DNA of 64,000 nucleotides from Methanolobus profundi (GTDB taxonomy: Archaea > Halobacteriota > Methanosarcinia > Methanosarcinales > Methanosarcinaceae). Under the pieces are notes generated by a model that ran no database searches, was not told where the DNA came from, and saw only the letters and a program-made list of their open reading frames with translations. Shown piece by piece: positions 9,662 to 18,967 of this stretch (within the stretch, counting starts at the first letter, position 1; every line of letters begins with the position of its first letter). Made by a program: the position numbers and the translations under genes. The stretch spans positions 186,001-250,000 of the forward strand of contig NZ_FOUJ01000003.1 in assembly GCF_900114835.1 (NCBI RefSeq), read 5' to 3'.

Positions 9662-12190
9662 ATGAAACACATCATTCTAGCAATTGCTCTTCTTGCGATA
9701 TTCGTATCTCCTGTAAGTGCAATGAACTGGCAGACAGAGACGGTGGATGACGCTTCCAGTTATTGTCCCTATGCTGGTCCCAATACTGGGAAGTATACTT
9801 CCCTTGCCTTCGATCCTTCAGACAATCCAGCGATAAGTTATCTATATTATAATTCCCACGAACTCAAATTCACACACTACAATAACTCAAGCTGGGAAAT
9901 AGAAACAGTGGACGATGCAGGACAGGTTGGACTCTACACTTCCCTTGAGTTTGATCATTCAGGCAATCCAGCGATCAGTTATTATGATTGGCTAAATGGT
10001 AGTCTCAAATTCACATACTACAACAACTCAAGTTGGGAAACAGAAACTGTGGACAATGCAGGACTGGTTGGACTTCATACTTCCCTTGCCTTTGATTCTT
10101 CAGGCAATCCAGCGATAAGTTATTACGATGCGTACCGGTACAACACCAGCCTCAAATTCGCATATTACAATGGCGGGATATGGGAAACAGAAACAGTGGA
10201 CAACATAGGAGATGTTGGAATATATACGTCCCTTGCCTTCGATCCTTCAGACAATCCGGCAATCAGTTATTATGATTTCAATACCAGCAAGGACCTCAAG
10301 TTCGCCCATTACAATGGTGCAAACTGGGAAATAGAAACAGTGGACAGTAGGCTGAATGTTGGAATGGGAACTTCCCTTTGCTATGATCCTTCCGGAGATC
10401 CGGCGATAAGCTATTTCGATCTGACAAACAAAGACCTCAAATTTGCACATTACAATGGCGCATACTGGGAAACAGAAACGGTAGGCAACGCACCAGGCTT
10501 GTACTTTGATGAAGACGAATACACTTATGGAGGCGATCTCACTTCCCTTGCCTTCGATGCTTCTGGAAATCCGGCGATAAGTTATAACGATGTTAATAAC
10601 GACGACCTTAAATTCGCATATTACAATGGTGCGAACTGGGAAATTGAAACCGTGGACAGCACGAATGATGTTGGGAGGTATGCATCCCTTTGCTTCGATT
10701 CTTCAGGAAATGCAGGGATCAGTTATTATGATTATACCAACTCGAATAACGCATTCCTCAAGTTTGCCTTTAGTATGACAGGTACGTTGCCTGTGAATTC
10801 CTCTGTACCAGATGCCTGGGTATATGTGGATGGGATCAACCGATCAGTACAGGCCAATACAACCCTGTATCTCTGGCCAGGTACATACAATATCACCGTA
10901 GTGAAGCAGGATTATGAAACACCTGCGATCCAGACCGTAAACGTTACTGAAGGGGCAAACCCGGAAATTGATTTTATTCCGGAACCTGCACCGCCGGTTG
11001 CCGGCTTTGTAGTTAATACAACATCAGTAACAGCAACGCAGGATGTAGCCTTTACCGACCATTCCACAGGTTTGATCAGCTCATGGTTATGGGACTTCAG
11101 TGACGGAACAACTTCCACCGACCAGAACCCTACACACAATTATACCACAACAGGAACCTATAACATCAGTTTAATTCTCACAAACCCATCCGGCAGCAGC
11201 ACACGTGTAAGAACTTCGTACATCACGATCGTTGATGCCCCGGTTGCCGGCTTCAGTGCCAATGTGACCTCCGGCACGGTTCCACTCTCCGTAGGTTTCA
11301 CCGATTCATCGACGAACGATCCGACAGCATGGTCATGGGATCTCGGTGACGGGAACACTTCCACCGACCAGAACCCGAACCACACTTATTCAGCCGTGGG
11401 AACCTACAATGTGAGCCTCAATGCAAGCAATGCTCAGGGAAGCAATATCATCACAAGGACTGCATATATTACTGTATCTGCGGTCAGTACAGAAAGTTCC
11501 GATCAAGGAAGTTCAAGTTCCAGCCATCGCGTATCCGTCAGTTCCAGTCAGGAACCTGATATTGTGATAAGCACCGACACATCCTTAATGCGTGTTTCAG
11601 GAAGCACGGCAATCGAGTTCGACCTTTCCGATGGTGATGGTCCGGTCCTTGGAATCGGTTTTGATGCAGAGGAGGATGAAGGTCTGGTTGTTACAAAGGT
11701 CCAGGTTCTCAATGGCACACCTGACGACGTACCGGTTCCAGGTGGCAACGTATATTCTGTGATGAGCATCGACGTTGGAGCCGAAGGTACGATCTCAAAT
11801 GATAATGCAGAGAACATAATGATACGTTTCAAGGTAAGCAGGGAATGGATCAATGAGAACAACATCGACCCTGATACCATCTCTCTGATGCATTTCTATG
11901 AGGGAGAATGGCAGGAACTTCCAACAGACCTGGAAAGTGAAGATGTGGATTTCCTGTACTTCACAGCCGAAACCTCCGACTTCTCGCTATTCTCGATTGT
12001 GGCAGACACTGCCAGCGAGGGAGTATCAGAAGAGAGCATTCAGGCAGAAGAAACTGCATCGATCGGTTCTGAAGAGGAACAAACAGACGAAGCAAGCACA
12101 GAAGATACAAAGAGCACACCAGGTTTTGGTGCACTGGTAGGAGTTGGCTTTGTATCACTTGCAATGCTTGTGATCAGAAAAAGAAAATAA
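9662..12190 (+). CDS. Surface protein with propeller-like repeats, two PKD domains and PGF-CTERM anchor
   Basis: The 842-residue protein has an N-terminal signal peptide. Residues 20-370 hold about seven degenerate repeats of 45-55 residues, each with a TSLAFDPS-like strand, NPAISYYD, LKFAYYN and WETETVD, probably a beta propeller. A PEGA-like segment follows (about 375-435), then two PKD domains (WLWDFSDGTTS and WSWDLGDGNTS at about 480 and 560). A Ser-rich linker leads to a PGF-pre-PGF-like domain (about 630-780). The C-terminus, PGFGALVGVGF plus a helix and RKRK, is a PGF-CTERM sorting signal cut by an archaeosortase. It is therefore exported and lipid-anchored to the S-layer side. Adhesion is likely but not shown. 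A strong terminator follows. Confidence 0.9.
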   Translation: MKHIILAIALLAIFVSPVSAMNWQTETVDDASSYCPYAGPNTGKYTSLAFDPSDNPAISYLYYNSHELKFTHYNNSSWEIETVDDAGQVGLYTSLEFDHSGNPAISYYDWLNGSLKFTYYNNSSWETETVDNAGLVGLHTSLAFDSSGNPAISYYDAYRYNTSLKFAYYNGGIWETETVDNIGDVGIYTSLAFDPSDNPAISYYDFNTSKDLKFAHYNGANWEIETVDSRLNVGMGTSLCYDPSGDPAISYFDLTNKDLKFAHYNGAYWETETVGNAPGLYFDEDEYTYGGDLTSLAFDASGNPAISYNDVNNDDLKFAYYNGANWEIETVDSTNDVGRYASLCFDSSGNAGISYYDYTNSNNAFLKFAFSMTGTLPVNSSVPDAWVYVDGINRSVQANTTLYLWPGTYNITVVKQDYETPAIQTVNVTEGANPEIDFIPEPAPPVAGFVVNTTSVTATQDVAFTDHSTGLISSWLWDFSDGTTSTDQNPTHNYTTTGTYNISLILTNPSGSSTRVRTSYITIVDAPVAGFSANVTSGTVPLSVGFTDSSTNDPTAWSWDLGDGNTSTDQNPNHTYSAVGTYNVSLNASNAQGSNIITRTAYITVSAVSTESSDQGSSSSSHRVSVSSSQEPDIVISTDTSLMRVSGSTAIEFDLSDGDGPVLGIGFDAEEDEGLVVTKVQVLNGTPDDVPVPGGNVYSVMSIDVGAEGTISNDNAENIMIRFKVSREWINENNIDPDTISLMHFYEGEWQELPTDLESEDVDFLYFTAETSDFSLFSIVADTASEGVSEESIQAEETASIGSEEEQTDEASTEDTKSTPGFGALVGVGFVSLAMLVIRKRK

Positions 12191-12200
12191 GAAAAATAAA

Positions 12201-12230
12201 TGACGGGACATGTGTCCTGTCAGCTTTTTT
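12201..12230 (+). terminator. Intrinsic terminator after the surface protein gene
   Basis: TGACGGGACA pairs with TGTCCTGTCA (one G-T pair) and is followed by TTTTTT at 12225-12230. Confidence 0.75.
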
Positions 12231-12273
12231 GTTTTTAGAGTAAGGTTTCCTGCCTATTTGGCCCCACTCATAT

Positions 12274-13410
12274 TCACTTGAACATCAGTGCCATTATTCC
12301 CGGTTTTGAAGGCTTCATAGGATTCTGGAAGAAGTCAGCCTCCATACTTGGGCCACCGAACATCTCATTATTCACCCTCTCGGTTATTTCATCCAGTATC
12401 ATCTTATAGGAGATACAATGTGGGTCCACGTCCTTTATTTCTCCACCAGTAGGAGTTATAGCATTGTAAGGACAGCCGCCTCTGCAGTATTTTATATGCT
12501 TGCAGTCCTTGCAGTTCTCATCCACATGAGCCTTGTAATCGAACATGAGCTTCCATGCAGCGGACTTTGAAAGTTCTTCAATACCTGGATCGTCACGGAC
12601 ATTGCCCATTACATATTCAGGCATACCTACAAAACGATAGCATGGATATATGCCTCCGTCAGGTCCGATTGCTAAGACATCTCCCATACAGTCTACGAAA
12701 GTGCATACTGCACCTCTGCCGCTGAATACGCCTTTACAGAGGTGGTCGATGTTCATTACCTCGATCTTGTCTATGTTCTCCAGATATTTGTCCAGGAGAT
12801 AGATGAGAAGCCTGCCGTATTCTTCCGGATCAAGAGCCCATTTTTCAGGTTCGTCGCCACGTAATGAAGGCAGAGCAGGGTGGAACTTAAGGGTCCAGCC
12901 ATTCTCCAGATAGAAATTGAAGATCTCCTCTCTGAATTTTTCAGAATGGGAAGTGAAAGTGGTAATGAATCTCACGGAAAGTCCATGTTCCTTTGCGATC
13001 TCATAGCCACGCATGGTCTTTTCATAATAGCCCTCTCCTCTCTGGAAATCATTAAGCTCTTTAGGACCGTCAAGACTGGAACCGATCGGAATGTTATATT
13101 CCGCGAAGATCTCAGCTATCTCATCGGTCATCTTCCAGAGGTTGGTCTGTATTGCAAAAGCCACTTTCTTCGGCTTTGCTCCCTCAGCAAGGAGCGGTAA
13201 CGCCTCCCTGTAAAAGTCTGCACCTGCCAGGAGCGGTTCTCCTCCATGGAAAGTAAAAGTAACCGAATCCTCCTCGAAGTTCTTGAGCCATTCAACTACT
13301 TCTTTTATGGTCTCGATACTCATAATAGGAGACTTTTCTTCGGAACTCCAGCAATAATTACATTCTCCCGGGCAACCCAGGGTTGGGATAAGCATCACGT
13401 GAAAAGACAT
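12274..13410 (-). CDS. Radical SAM/SPASM enzyme, putative peptide- or protein-modifying
   Basis: The 378-residue protein has the radical SAM cluster motif CPGECNYC (C-x3-C-x2-C) at about residues 13-20, FHGGEPLL near 54, and a C-terminal SPASM-type Cys set (CTFVDC, CYRF, CKDCKHIKYCRGGC at about 235-320) that would bind auxiliary Fe-S clusters. Enzymes of this build modify ribosomal peptides or mature protein side chains; from memory it resembles the methanogen family TIGR04083. Such enzymes usually sit beside a Cys-rich precursor peptide, but I find none within 230 bp on either side. The gene lies downstream of mcrA on the same strand, beyond a terminator. GGTGC precedes the ATG by 6 bases. 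The substrate is unknown; a role on McrA is possible but unproven. Confidence 0.85.
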   Translation of the reverse strand: MSFHVMLIPTLGCPGECNYCWSSEEKSPIMSIETIKEVVEWLKNFEEDSVTFTFHGGEPLLAGADFYREALPLLAEGAKPKKVAFAIQTNLWKMTDEIAEIFAEYNIPIGSSLDGPKELNDFQRGEGYYEKTMRGYEIAKEHGLSVRFITTFTSHSEKFREEIFNFYLENGWTLKFHPALPSLRGDEPEKWALDPEEYGRLLIYLLDKYLENIDKIEVMNIDHLCKGVFSGRGAVCTFVDCMGDVLAIGPDGGIYPCYRFVGMPEYVMGNVRDDPGIEELSKSAAWKLMFDYKAHVDENCKDCKHIKYCRGGCPYNAITPTGGEIKDVDPHCISYKMILDEITERVNNEMFGGPSMEADFFQNPMKPSKPGIMALMFK

Positions 13411-13590
13411 TTTTGTAGCACCTTGTTTTTAAGCTTCTTCAAGGTTTCAAGTTATTAGTAGTTTTCTAAGAAGCATTTCCCATTGATCAGTACTTGAATA
13501 GTTCTTCGAATAAAGGAATGGTCTTGAGATAAGAATCACAGAATAAAGAAGAACAAAGCAGAATGATGGGACAGAAAAGTAGAAATTATC

Positions 13591-13624
13591 CAAAAAAAGG
13601 GTAAGTAGTAGGCATAAAGCCTAC
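13591..13624 (-). terminator. Terminator of the mcr operon
   Basis: Read on the minus strand, GTAGGC-TTTAT-GCCTAC (13608-13624) forms a 6-bp hairpin, followed nine bases later by TTTTTTT (13592-13598). It separates mcrA from the radical SAM gene. Confidence 0.65.
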
Positions 13625-13637
13625 ACTTGTTTTAAAA

Positions 13638-15356
13638 TTACTTTGCTGGAATGATGAGTGATCTCTCACCAGCAGGCTCGAACTCTTTGAGAGCTCCTCT
13701 TGCGAACTCCTTCCTTGGCTTAGAGAAGTCAAATGGCAGGAGATCGTCTGCGAAACAGACCTTGACAAGTGGGTTGACTGCATATGCATCTCCACGTCCT
13801 GCGTGAGCAGCGGATGCAATAGCTGTGTAACCACCCTGGTGACCTACGTTCATTGCGTAGTTAGGGTAGTTTGGTCCACGGAGTTCAAGAGCAAGACCTT
13901 CGTCGGACTGGTATGAGAGTACGTTTGTAGCACCACACTGGTCCTGCAGGTCGTATCCGAAGAAACCGAGACGGCCGTGTGCTTCCTTGTGGAGGTACAT
14001 ACAGAGGTACCATCCGGAGAGACCAGCGTTTCCGTTTCCTGTTGCCAGGGATACAGCTGAACCAGCTGCTGCGGAAAGGCTTGTTGCTCTCTGGGATCCA
14101 CCGAAGTGGTCTTCGAGGGTTGTTGGGTACTTCTCGTAGTTCTCGAGACCGTAGATCGTGGACTCTGTTGCGATGTCCTTTACTACTTCGAGGTCTGCCT
14201 TTATCTTGTTGTCTGTACCTGTTGTTGCTGCACCATCGTACTTGTCGTTGATGTAGTCTACGTTGTAGTAGAGGTTGTCATCAAGGATGTTGTTACAGTA
14301 TGCTGCTGTTGCGTACTGGGTGAAACCTACACCACCAGACATGTATGAACCGAGCCAGATCTGGTCGTAAAGCATACATGCTCCACCAACTACCTCAAGG
14401 GTAACGTTTGCTGGGTCTTCTGGTGTCTTACGGCTGGTCTGGATGATATCAGCCATGTGACCGAATGGAATTCCTCCAGGCTCGTTTGGTGCACGTGCAC
14501 GTCTTGCAGGAAGCATTTCTCCCATCTGGATAACACCAGCGTGCTTTGCTGCGTATGAAAGGTCAGCTACTGCTGCTTCACCAGCACACATGCTGTATGC
14601 TGAAATGAAAGCCATACCGACCTGCATAGCCATCCATCTGCTTGTCTGACCACCGTCTGTGGTTCTGCTGACAATTGTTGGGATGTGTGCTGCCTGGAAT
14701 GAGTTCTTTCCGATCGCTGCCTTAAGCTGCTCTGCCTGCTCTGCAGGGAACTGCTTGTTGATGTCGATAAGGAACTGGCTGTCGATCTCATCTGCGAGTT
14801 CATCGTCACCGGTGAAGATCTTTACGAAACAGTCATCTACAAGAGCTGGGTGTGTTTCGACCATGTGTTCCTGGACAACTGCTCCACCAGGAAGTGCGTG
14901 GTTGAGTGTCTCAAGGTAGTGGTTGATCGTTTCTGGTGTGACTTCGATACCGAGCCTCTTCTCGAGGGTCTCGTGTGCCATGTCCAGACCCACAATTACG
15001 GTCCTTCTGATGTCATCCCACATCTGCTGCATTGCAGCGTTGTTGACGTAGTGAAGGTCATCGATCTCTACCATGTCATCTGTTCCGGAAAGGAATGATG
15101 GGGTAAGTGCTCTCTGACCGAGTGGTATACCACCACAGTGCATCATTGGGTTGTAACCGACAAGGCCTCTCTTCTCTGCGAGTTCCTTACCAGCTTTTTT
15201 CATCTCTAATTTACGTGGGTTCTGATCGACACCAAGTCTGTAGTACTCTACAGTCTTGTCAGTGATCTCTCCACCGTTCATCTTGTTAGTACCGTGTTCT
15301 TTCGTGTACTTGATTTCCATGTGTTTTGCAAACATTCTCTTTCTATCGTCTGCCAT
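13638..15356 (-). CDS. mcrA: Methyl-coenzyme M reductase subunit alpha
   Basis: The 572-residue catalytic subunit binds coenzyme F430 and, in the (alpha beta gamma)2 complex, makes methane from methyl-CoM and CoB. The positions that carry post-translational changes in known McrA are all present: the His of YAAKHAGVI (N-methyl), the Arg of [14 protein letters not shown] (C-methyl, made by Mmp10), the Gln of GGSQRA, the Gly of [12 protein letters not shown] (thioglycine), and the Asp and Cys of that same stretch. [16 protein letters not shown] near residue 345 is also conserved. The true start is ATG 15356, preceded by GAGGTGAT; the frame stays open upstream to 15443 but that part overlaps mcrG. 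It is the last gene of mcrBDCGA. Confidence 0.98.
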   Translation of the reverse strand: MADDRKRMFAKHMEIKYTKEHGTNKMNGGEITDKTVEYYRLGVDQNPRKLEMKKAGKELAEKRGLVGYNPMMHCGGIPLGQRALTPSFLSGTDDMVEIDDLHYVNNAAMQQMWDDIRRTVIVGLDMAHETLEKRLGIEVTPETINHYLETLNHALPGGAVVQEHMVETHPALVDDCFVKIFTGDDELADEIDSQFLIDINKQFPAEQAEQLKAAIGKNSFQAAHIPTIVSRTTDGGQTSRWMAMQVGMAFISAYSMCAGEAAVADLSYAAKHAGVIQMGEMLPARRARAPNEPGGIPFGHMADIIQTSRKTPEDPANVTLEVVGGACMLYDQIWLGSYMSGGVGFTQYATAAYCNNILDDNLYYNVDYINDKYDGAATTGTDNKIKADLEVVKDIATESTIYGLENYEKYPTTLEDHFGGSQRATSLSAAAGSAVSLATGNGNAGLSGWYLCMYLHKEAHGRLGFFGYDLQDQCGATNVLSYQSDEGLALELRGPNYPNYAMNVGHQGGYTAIASAAHAGRGDAYAVNPLVKVCFADDLLPFDFSKPRKEFARGALKEFEPAGERSLIIPAK

Positions 15357-15366
15357 TATAATCACC

Positions 15367-16116
15367 TCAGTTCTCCGGCTTGAATCCGTATGTGGTTCTC
15401 TGGTCGAATACTCTGTGTACCCATTCGATGACCTCTGCGTCATCTCTGAATGCTACATTGTCGACACGGTAGATGGTTGTCCTCTTTGCTGCTTCTTCTG
15501 CAGACATTGGCTTACCAAGGTTTACCTTCTTGTCGATAGGTCTTCCTACCTGGTCCTTGTGCATAATGATTACATCGCCTTCTCTTCTGCACCTGTCGAG
15601 CATGTCGAACATTACGCCGTCCTCAGGAAGTCTGAGTGAGTGACCGTGTACTGTTGCACCTCTAAGACTTGCGAGTGCTGGGCAGGTCATTTCAGTTTCC
15701 ATCTGGAACTTTGCGATCTCTTCCATGTCTCTCTCACGAGCTTCAACGACCTGACGACCGGAAAGTGTTCCTGGGTCGACACCTCTGAAGTTGATTGATG
15801 CTGCGTAGGATCTGAAGTATGGTACTGATGGACCGTTGTACATTGAGTCAACGAACTGTACATACCTTACCCTGTCACCAGCTTTTGCGCCTGGTGTTGG
15901 TTCTACCATTTCTCTGACTGAACACTCTGGCTCGCCCATTTCTGCGAGTGGTGGGTGGGTGCTTGGGTAGTCGCTACCTGGTGCACGGTGTCCGAGAACA
16001 AGTGTCAGGTCATCGTCGGAGATCTCTCTGAGCTTCTCGACTTTACCAGACATGTGTTTTCTTCTGTTTTCAGCAACGGATGTTGCTCCTGGATAATATT
16101 GTAGTTCATATGCCAT
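15367..16116 (-). CDS. mcrG: Methyl-coenzyme M reductase subunit gamma
   Basis: The 249-residue protein matches the gamma subunit throughout: AYELQYYPG at the start, [17 protein letters not shown] near 42, and [17 protein letters not shown] near 150. It forms part of the (alpha beta gamma)2 enzyme and contributes to the F430 site. AGGAGTG lies 7 bases before the ATG. It ends 10 bp before mcrA and starts 12 bp after mcrC, consistent with one transcript. Confidence 0.98.
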   Translation of the reverse strand: MAYELQYYPGATSVAENRRKHMSGKVEKLREISDDDLTLVLGHRAPGSDYPSTHPPLAEMGEPECSVREMVEPTPGAKAGDRVRYVQFVDSMYNGPSVPYFRSYAASINFRGVDPGTLSGRQVVEARERDMEEIAKFQMETEMTCPALASLRGATVHGHSLRLPEDGVMFDMLDRCRREGDVIIMHKDQVGRPIDKKVNLGKPMSAEEAAKRTTIYRVDNVAFRDDAEVIEWVHRVFDQRTTYGFKPEN

Positions 16117-16128
16117 TATTATTCACTC

Positions 16129-16731
16129 CTAATTCTCTAATGATCTCATTGTGGTTTTCACGGCTTTCACGAGTTCGTTCAGTTTTTCCCTGGAACATGA
16201 TTCGCCTCGTGTAACTCCTGTCACAATTTCCATTACCCTTCCTTTTGCTAAAATATCACTATCTTTGGGTTTAACAAGCCGGGTCTTAACTCCTGCCATT
16301 GCAAAATCCTCGAAATCAACGAGGGTCTGACAAACAACTACTGCAGGAATATCGGCTTCTTCAAGAATTGACTTTACTTTTCTGACCACATGGTCTCTGA
16401 TGTTCCCTGTGTGGATCACAGCAACTTTATGCCTGTTGATCTGTGCTATCTCTTCAGGACTTATTCCAAAAGAGCCGGAACCCATGTTGGTATCCGGAAC
16501 ACCTGAACCGGTGTTGAGCACGAGCACACTTACCTGAATTTCCTCACGGCGCATGCCATATGTGAGTTCACATACTGGTTTTGTGATATGTCTTCTTCCC
16601 GGACTCATTGCAACTGCGATGACATCAGGTCTTCCTGTTTCGGAAAGAGTACCGCGCTGAGCAAGTCCTCCTCCACGGCCAAGACCCATTCCGTGTCTGC
16701 AATCTACAACCTGTGTTTCCCGGTCGAACAT
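16129..16731 (-). CDS. mcrC: McrC, methyl-coenzyme M reductase activation component
   Basis: The 200-residue protein has the McrC start (MFDRETQVVDCRHGMGLGRGGG) and the internal SPGRRHITKPVCELTYGMR block. McrC is not a subunit of the final enzyme; it was found in the ATP-dependent complex that reduces F430 nickel to the active Ni(I) state. The conserved Cys at about residues 11 and 52 fit a redox or metal role. GTGATAGA before the ATG supplies a weak ribosome site. It sits between mcrD and mcrG, the order used by Methanosarcinales. Confidence 0.96.
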   Translation of the reverse strand: MFDRETQVVDCRHGMGLGRGGGLAQRGTLSETGRPDVIAVAMSPGRRHITKPVCELTYGMRREEIQVSVLVLNTGSGVPDTNMGSGSFGISPEEIAQINRHKVAVIHTGNIRDHVVRKVKSILEEADIPAVVVCQTLVDFEDFAMAGVKTRLVKPKDSDILAKGRVMEIVTGVTRGESCSREKLNELVKAVKTTMRSLEN

Positions 16732-16739
16732 TCTATCAC

Positions 16740-17246
16740 TTATTCCATGTCATTTGGTATGTCATCAGGTTTAAGGATACATACAGGATTATCCTTCAAT
16801 TTTCCCTTCGGATCTGTCATTCCTATCATCATAGGATCAGCGCCGGGTCCCCGTTTTGCATAATCGGTGACGGTCTGCCTGGTTGGTATGAAATGACCTA
16901 CTCTGAATTCAAAGGGCATTGTAAGGATAGTTTCACAAACTTCCCTGACCTGCTCCTTTACGTCTACATCTGCAACTTCTATACGAATGCTACCGACATA
17001 TACGGAAAGTTCTATTGTCTGACCTGCAACCTCTATGACCTTGTTCCCTGAATGCTGCACAGGTAAGCCTGTTGCAGGTCCGTAAGGAACGGTCTGAGGA
17101 AGTCTTGGACCATGAACGAACAGTCTTATTATACCATCGACATCTGCGATAGCGTTGAGCAAGGACTGAGCGGTTTCAGGTTTTAGCAGCCTTGAAGGAA
17201 ATACTTCAAGCTGCACAATGTTTGCGGCTGAACAAGCTTCGGACAT
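16740..17246 (-). CDS. mcrD: McrD, methyl-coenzyme M reductase operon protein D
   Basis: The 168-residue protein has the McrD blocks QLEVFPSRLLKPETAQ near the start, FVHGPRLPQTVPYGPATG near 43, and EFRVGHFIPTRQTVTDYAKRGPG near 118. McrD associates with unassembled or immature MCR and is thought to act as an assembly factor or chaperone. AGGTAA lies 7 bases before the ATG. It starts 50 bp after mcrB, the widest gap in the operon. Confidence 0.97.
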   Translation of the reverse strand: MSEACSAANIVQLEVFPSRLLKPETAQSLLNAIADVDGIIRLFVHGPRLPQTVPYGPATGLPVQHSGNKVIEVAGQTIELSVYVGSIRIEVADVDVKEQVREVCETILTMPFEFRVGHFIPTRQTVTDYAKRGPGADPMMIGMTDPKGKLKDNPVCILKPDDIPNDME

Positions 17247-17296
17247 TTTTGTTACCTTTATGATTATCTGTGATATTTAAGGAGGGGAGTTGGGCC

Positions 17297-18601
17297 TTAG
17301 AGTGCACCTGCCACTGCCTTGATTGGCTCCTTGAATTCTGGGATGGATCCAAATACGTTACCGACAAGTGTGGATGTCTTCTCTATGGTGGTCATCTGTG
17401 TGCCTGCATCAAGTGAAACTGCTGCACATACACAAGGAATTGCGAAACCTCTGGAGTGTCTGGTTACAACGTGGTTACCGTTGAAGATACCTGGTCCACC
17501 GCCACCATAGATGGAGTGACTGAAGAATGAGAATCCTACTGCAGTACCCTGTGCTCTACCCATGTCAGTACCTGGAAGACCTGTTTCCTTCTCAAGTATG
17601 TCGTTGTAGTAGAGGATGGTTGATGATACGTTCTGAGCTGCCCTGCCTGCACCACAGTTTACCATGGTTGCTGCAAGCTGACCTGCTGCTGCACATGCGT
17701 TCCACATTGAAACATCGTTTGCCTTGTAGAAGTTGTATCCGGATGGAGCTGTCTTGTCGACTGAGATGATACCTGCTTCAAGAGCTCTGTCAACTGTTGA
17801 CTGAATCACAGTACCGATCGTACCGTCCTTACCGTTCTCTTTTACGATGTCGTAAACGTAGTTGCCTGCGTTAAGACCCTGGTATGCAAGACCGAGTAAC
17901 TGGTGTCTCTCGAATGGTCCTACAGCGTTACCCATCTCGTACATTCCTACCTGCTCGAAGATTGATGAAAGTGCTGCTGCATTCATTGCCTTCTTGCCGG
18001 TAATTGCTGCTACGTGGTTTGTTGTGATGTTCCTCAGGGAGTAACCAAGACCTTCGTTGTTCTGTGGGATGCTGAGAATGGATGCGATGTTTGCGCCCTT
18101 CATGTCCATTGTCTGTGGGTAGCTTCCCCATACAGCGGACTTTACGATTGGTGCATCGAACATGTCAGTGTTGAACATGTCAATGATGGTCTGGACGACT
18201 GCTGCACCTGTTACGGTACTTGCAGATACGAAGTCAGCACCTATCTGGGTCCTTATGCTTGGGATCTGGACAAGAAGCTGCTTTCCGCCACTAAGTTCTG
18301 TTACTGCTGTGTCGTCATCATCGCTGACCTGGATGAGCTTCTTTACTGCATCACAGATAGCACCTGAGTTGCCTACGATATCGTACTCAAGTTCTCTACC
18401 GAGGATCTGCTTTTTAGCTCCACCCATTGAACCGGTCTTAAGTGCTTTGTCGATACCTGCGAGGTTAACAGCAACTGTCCTCTTTGTATCTTTGATGATG
18501 TTTTGAATCGCTGCGTTCCTTGTTGGCGCAATAGCTGTAAGATCAACGCCGCTTTCCAACAGTTTACCTCTGTCGTCGTAAATGTCTATTTTATCAGACA
18601 C
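17297..18601 (-). CDS. mcrB: Methyl-coenzyme M reductase subunit beta
   Basis: The 434-residue beta subunit is full length, with the family start [15 protein letters not shown], the central [17 protein letters not shown], and the C-terminal [21 protein letters not shown] that borders the CoB and F430 channel. It begins with GTG at 18601, with AGGAGG placed 11 bases upstream, the strongest ribosome site seen in this operon. It is the first gene of mcrBDCGA and is preceded by a leader of about 240 bases. Confidence 0.98.
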   Translation of the reverse strand: MSDKIDIYDDRGKLLESGVDLTAIAPTRNAAIQNIIKDTKRTVAVNLAGIDKALKTGSMGGAKKQILGRELEYDIVGNSGAICDAVKKLIQVSDDDDTAVTELSGGKQLLVQIPSIRTQIGADFVSASTVTGAAVVQTIIDMFNTDMFDAPIVKSAVWGSYPQTMDMKGANIASILSIPQNNEGLGYSLRNITTNHVAAITGKKAMNAAALSSIFEQVGMYEMGNAVGPFERHQLLGLAYQGLNAGNYVYDIVKENGKDGTIGTVIQSTVDRALEAGIISVDKTAPSGYNFYKANDVSMWNACAAAGQLAATMVNCGAGRAAQNVSSTILYYNDILEKETGLPGTDMGRAQGTAVGFSFFSHSIYGGGGPGIFNGNHVVTRHSRGFAIPCVCAAVSLDAGTQMTTIEKTSTLVGNVFGSIPEFKEPIKAVAGAL

Positions 18602-18967
18602 GTATATTTTCCTCCTATGTTTCTATTCAGAAATCACCCTTATGGAAACGTACAGATTAGCGAATGAAAGTCAATTACTCTGTACCACACAGTAATCTCT
18701 GTACGCACATTTTCCAATGGGAATTCTCGGAATTATTAAGCAACAATGACGTTTAAACCTTTTGCATCGTTTCTGACAATATCGTTATCATCGAACGCAA
18801 GTAAAAACCATTGATCAAAATAATTGAGTATGTTCATTGCCAGCATAGCGAATTACATAAACTATATAAATGCCAGTGAGAGAACTTAACCTGTTATAGA
18901 TAATTTTTCAGACAAAAGAGAAGGATCCGCAAACCTTTAAGTACCTATATAATATGTAATTCGTTCT
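18602..18967. promoter_or_regulatory. Divergent mcr / mmp10 control region with long mcr leader
   Basis: For mcr, the minus strand reads TTTATATAG at 18862-18870, a near-ideal archaeal TATA box, which puts the start near 18840 and a leader of about 240 bases before mcrB. In the leader CTCTGTAC (plus-strand reading) occurs twice, at 18678-18685 and 18697-18704, and ATTACT (18674-18679) can pair with AGTAAT (18691-18696). For mmp10, CTATATAATA at 18945-18954 or the CTTTAAGTA before it (about 18935-18943) lies so close to the ATG at 18968, with no ribosome site between, that the message is probably leaderless. Confidence 0.7.

Noticed and set aside
9531-9665. A 44-codon frame overlapping the start of the PGF-CTERM protein
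   Set aside because: It has no ATG, no ribosome site and no recognisable protein features, although its stop overlaps the next start.
15357-15443. A 29-codon N-terminal extension of mcrA
   Set aside because: It lies within mcrG; the known McrA start and a GAGGTGAT ribosome site fit ATG 15356.
18661-18710. A copy of the island palindrome in the mcr leader (AGTCAATTACT)
   Set aside because: The half-sites do not have the right spacing or symmetry, and there is no second arm.
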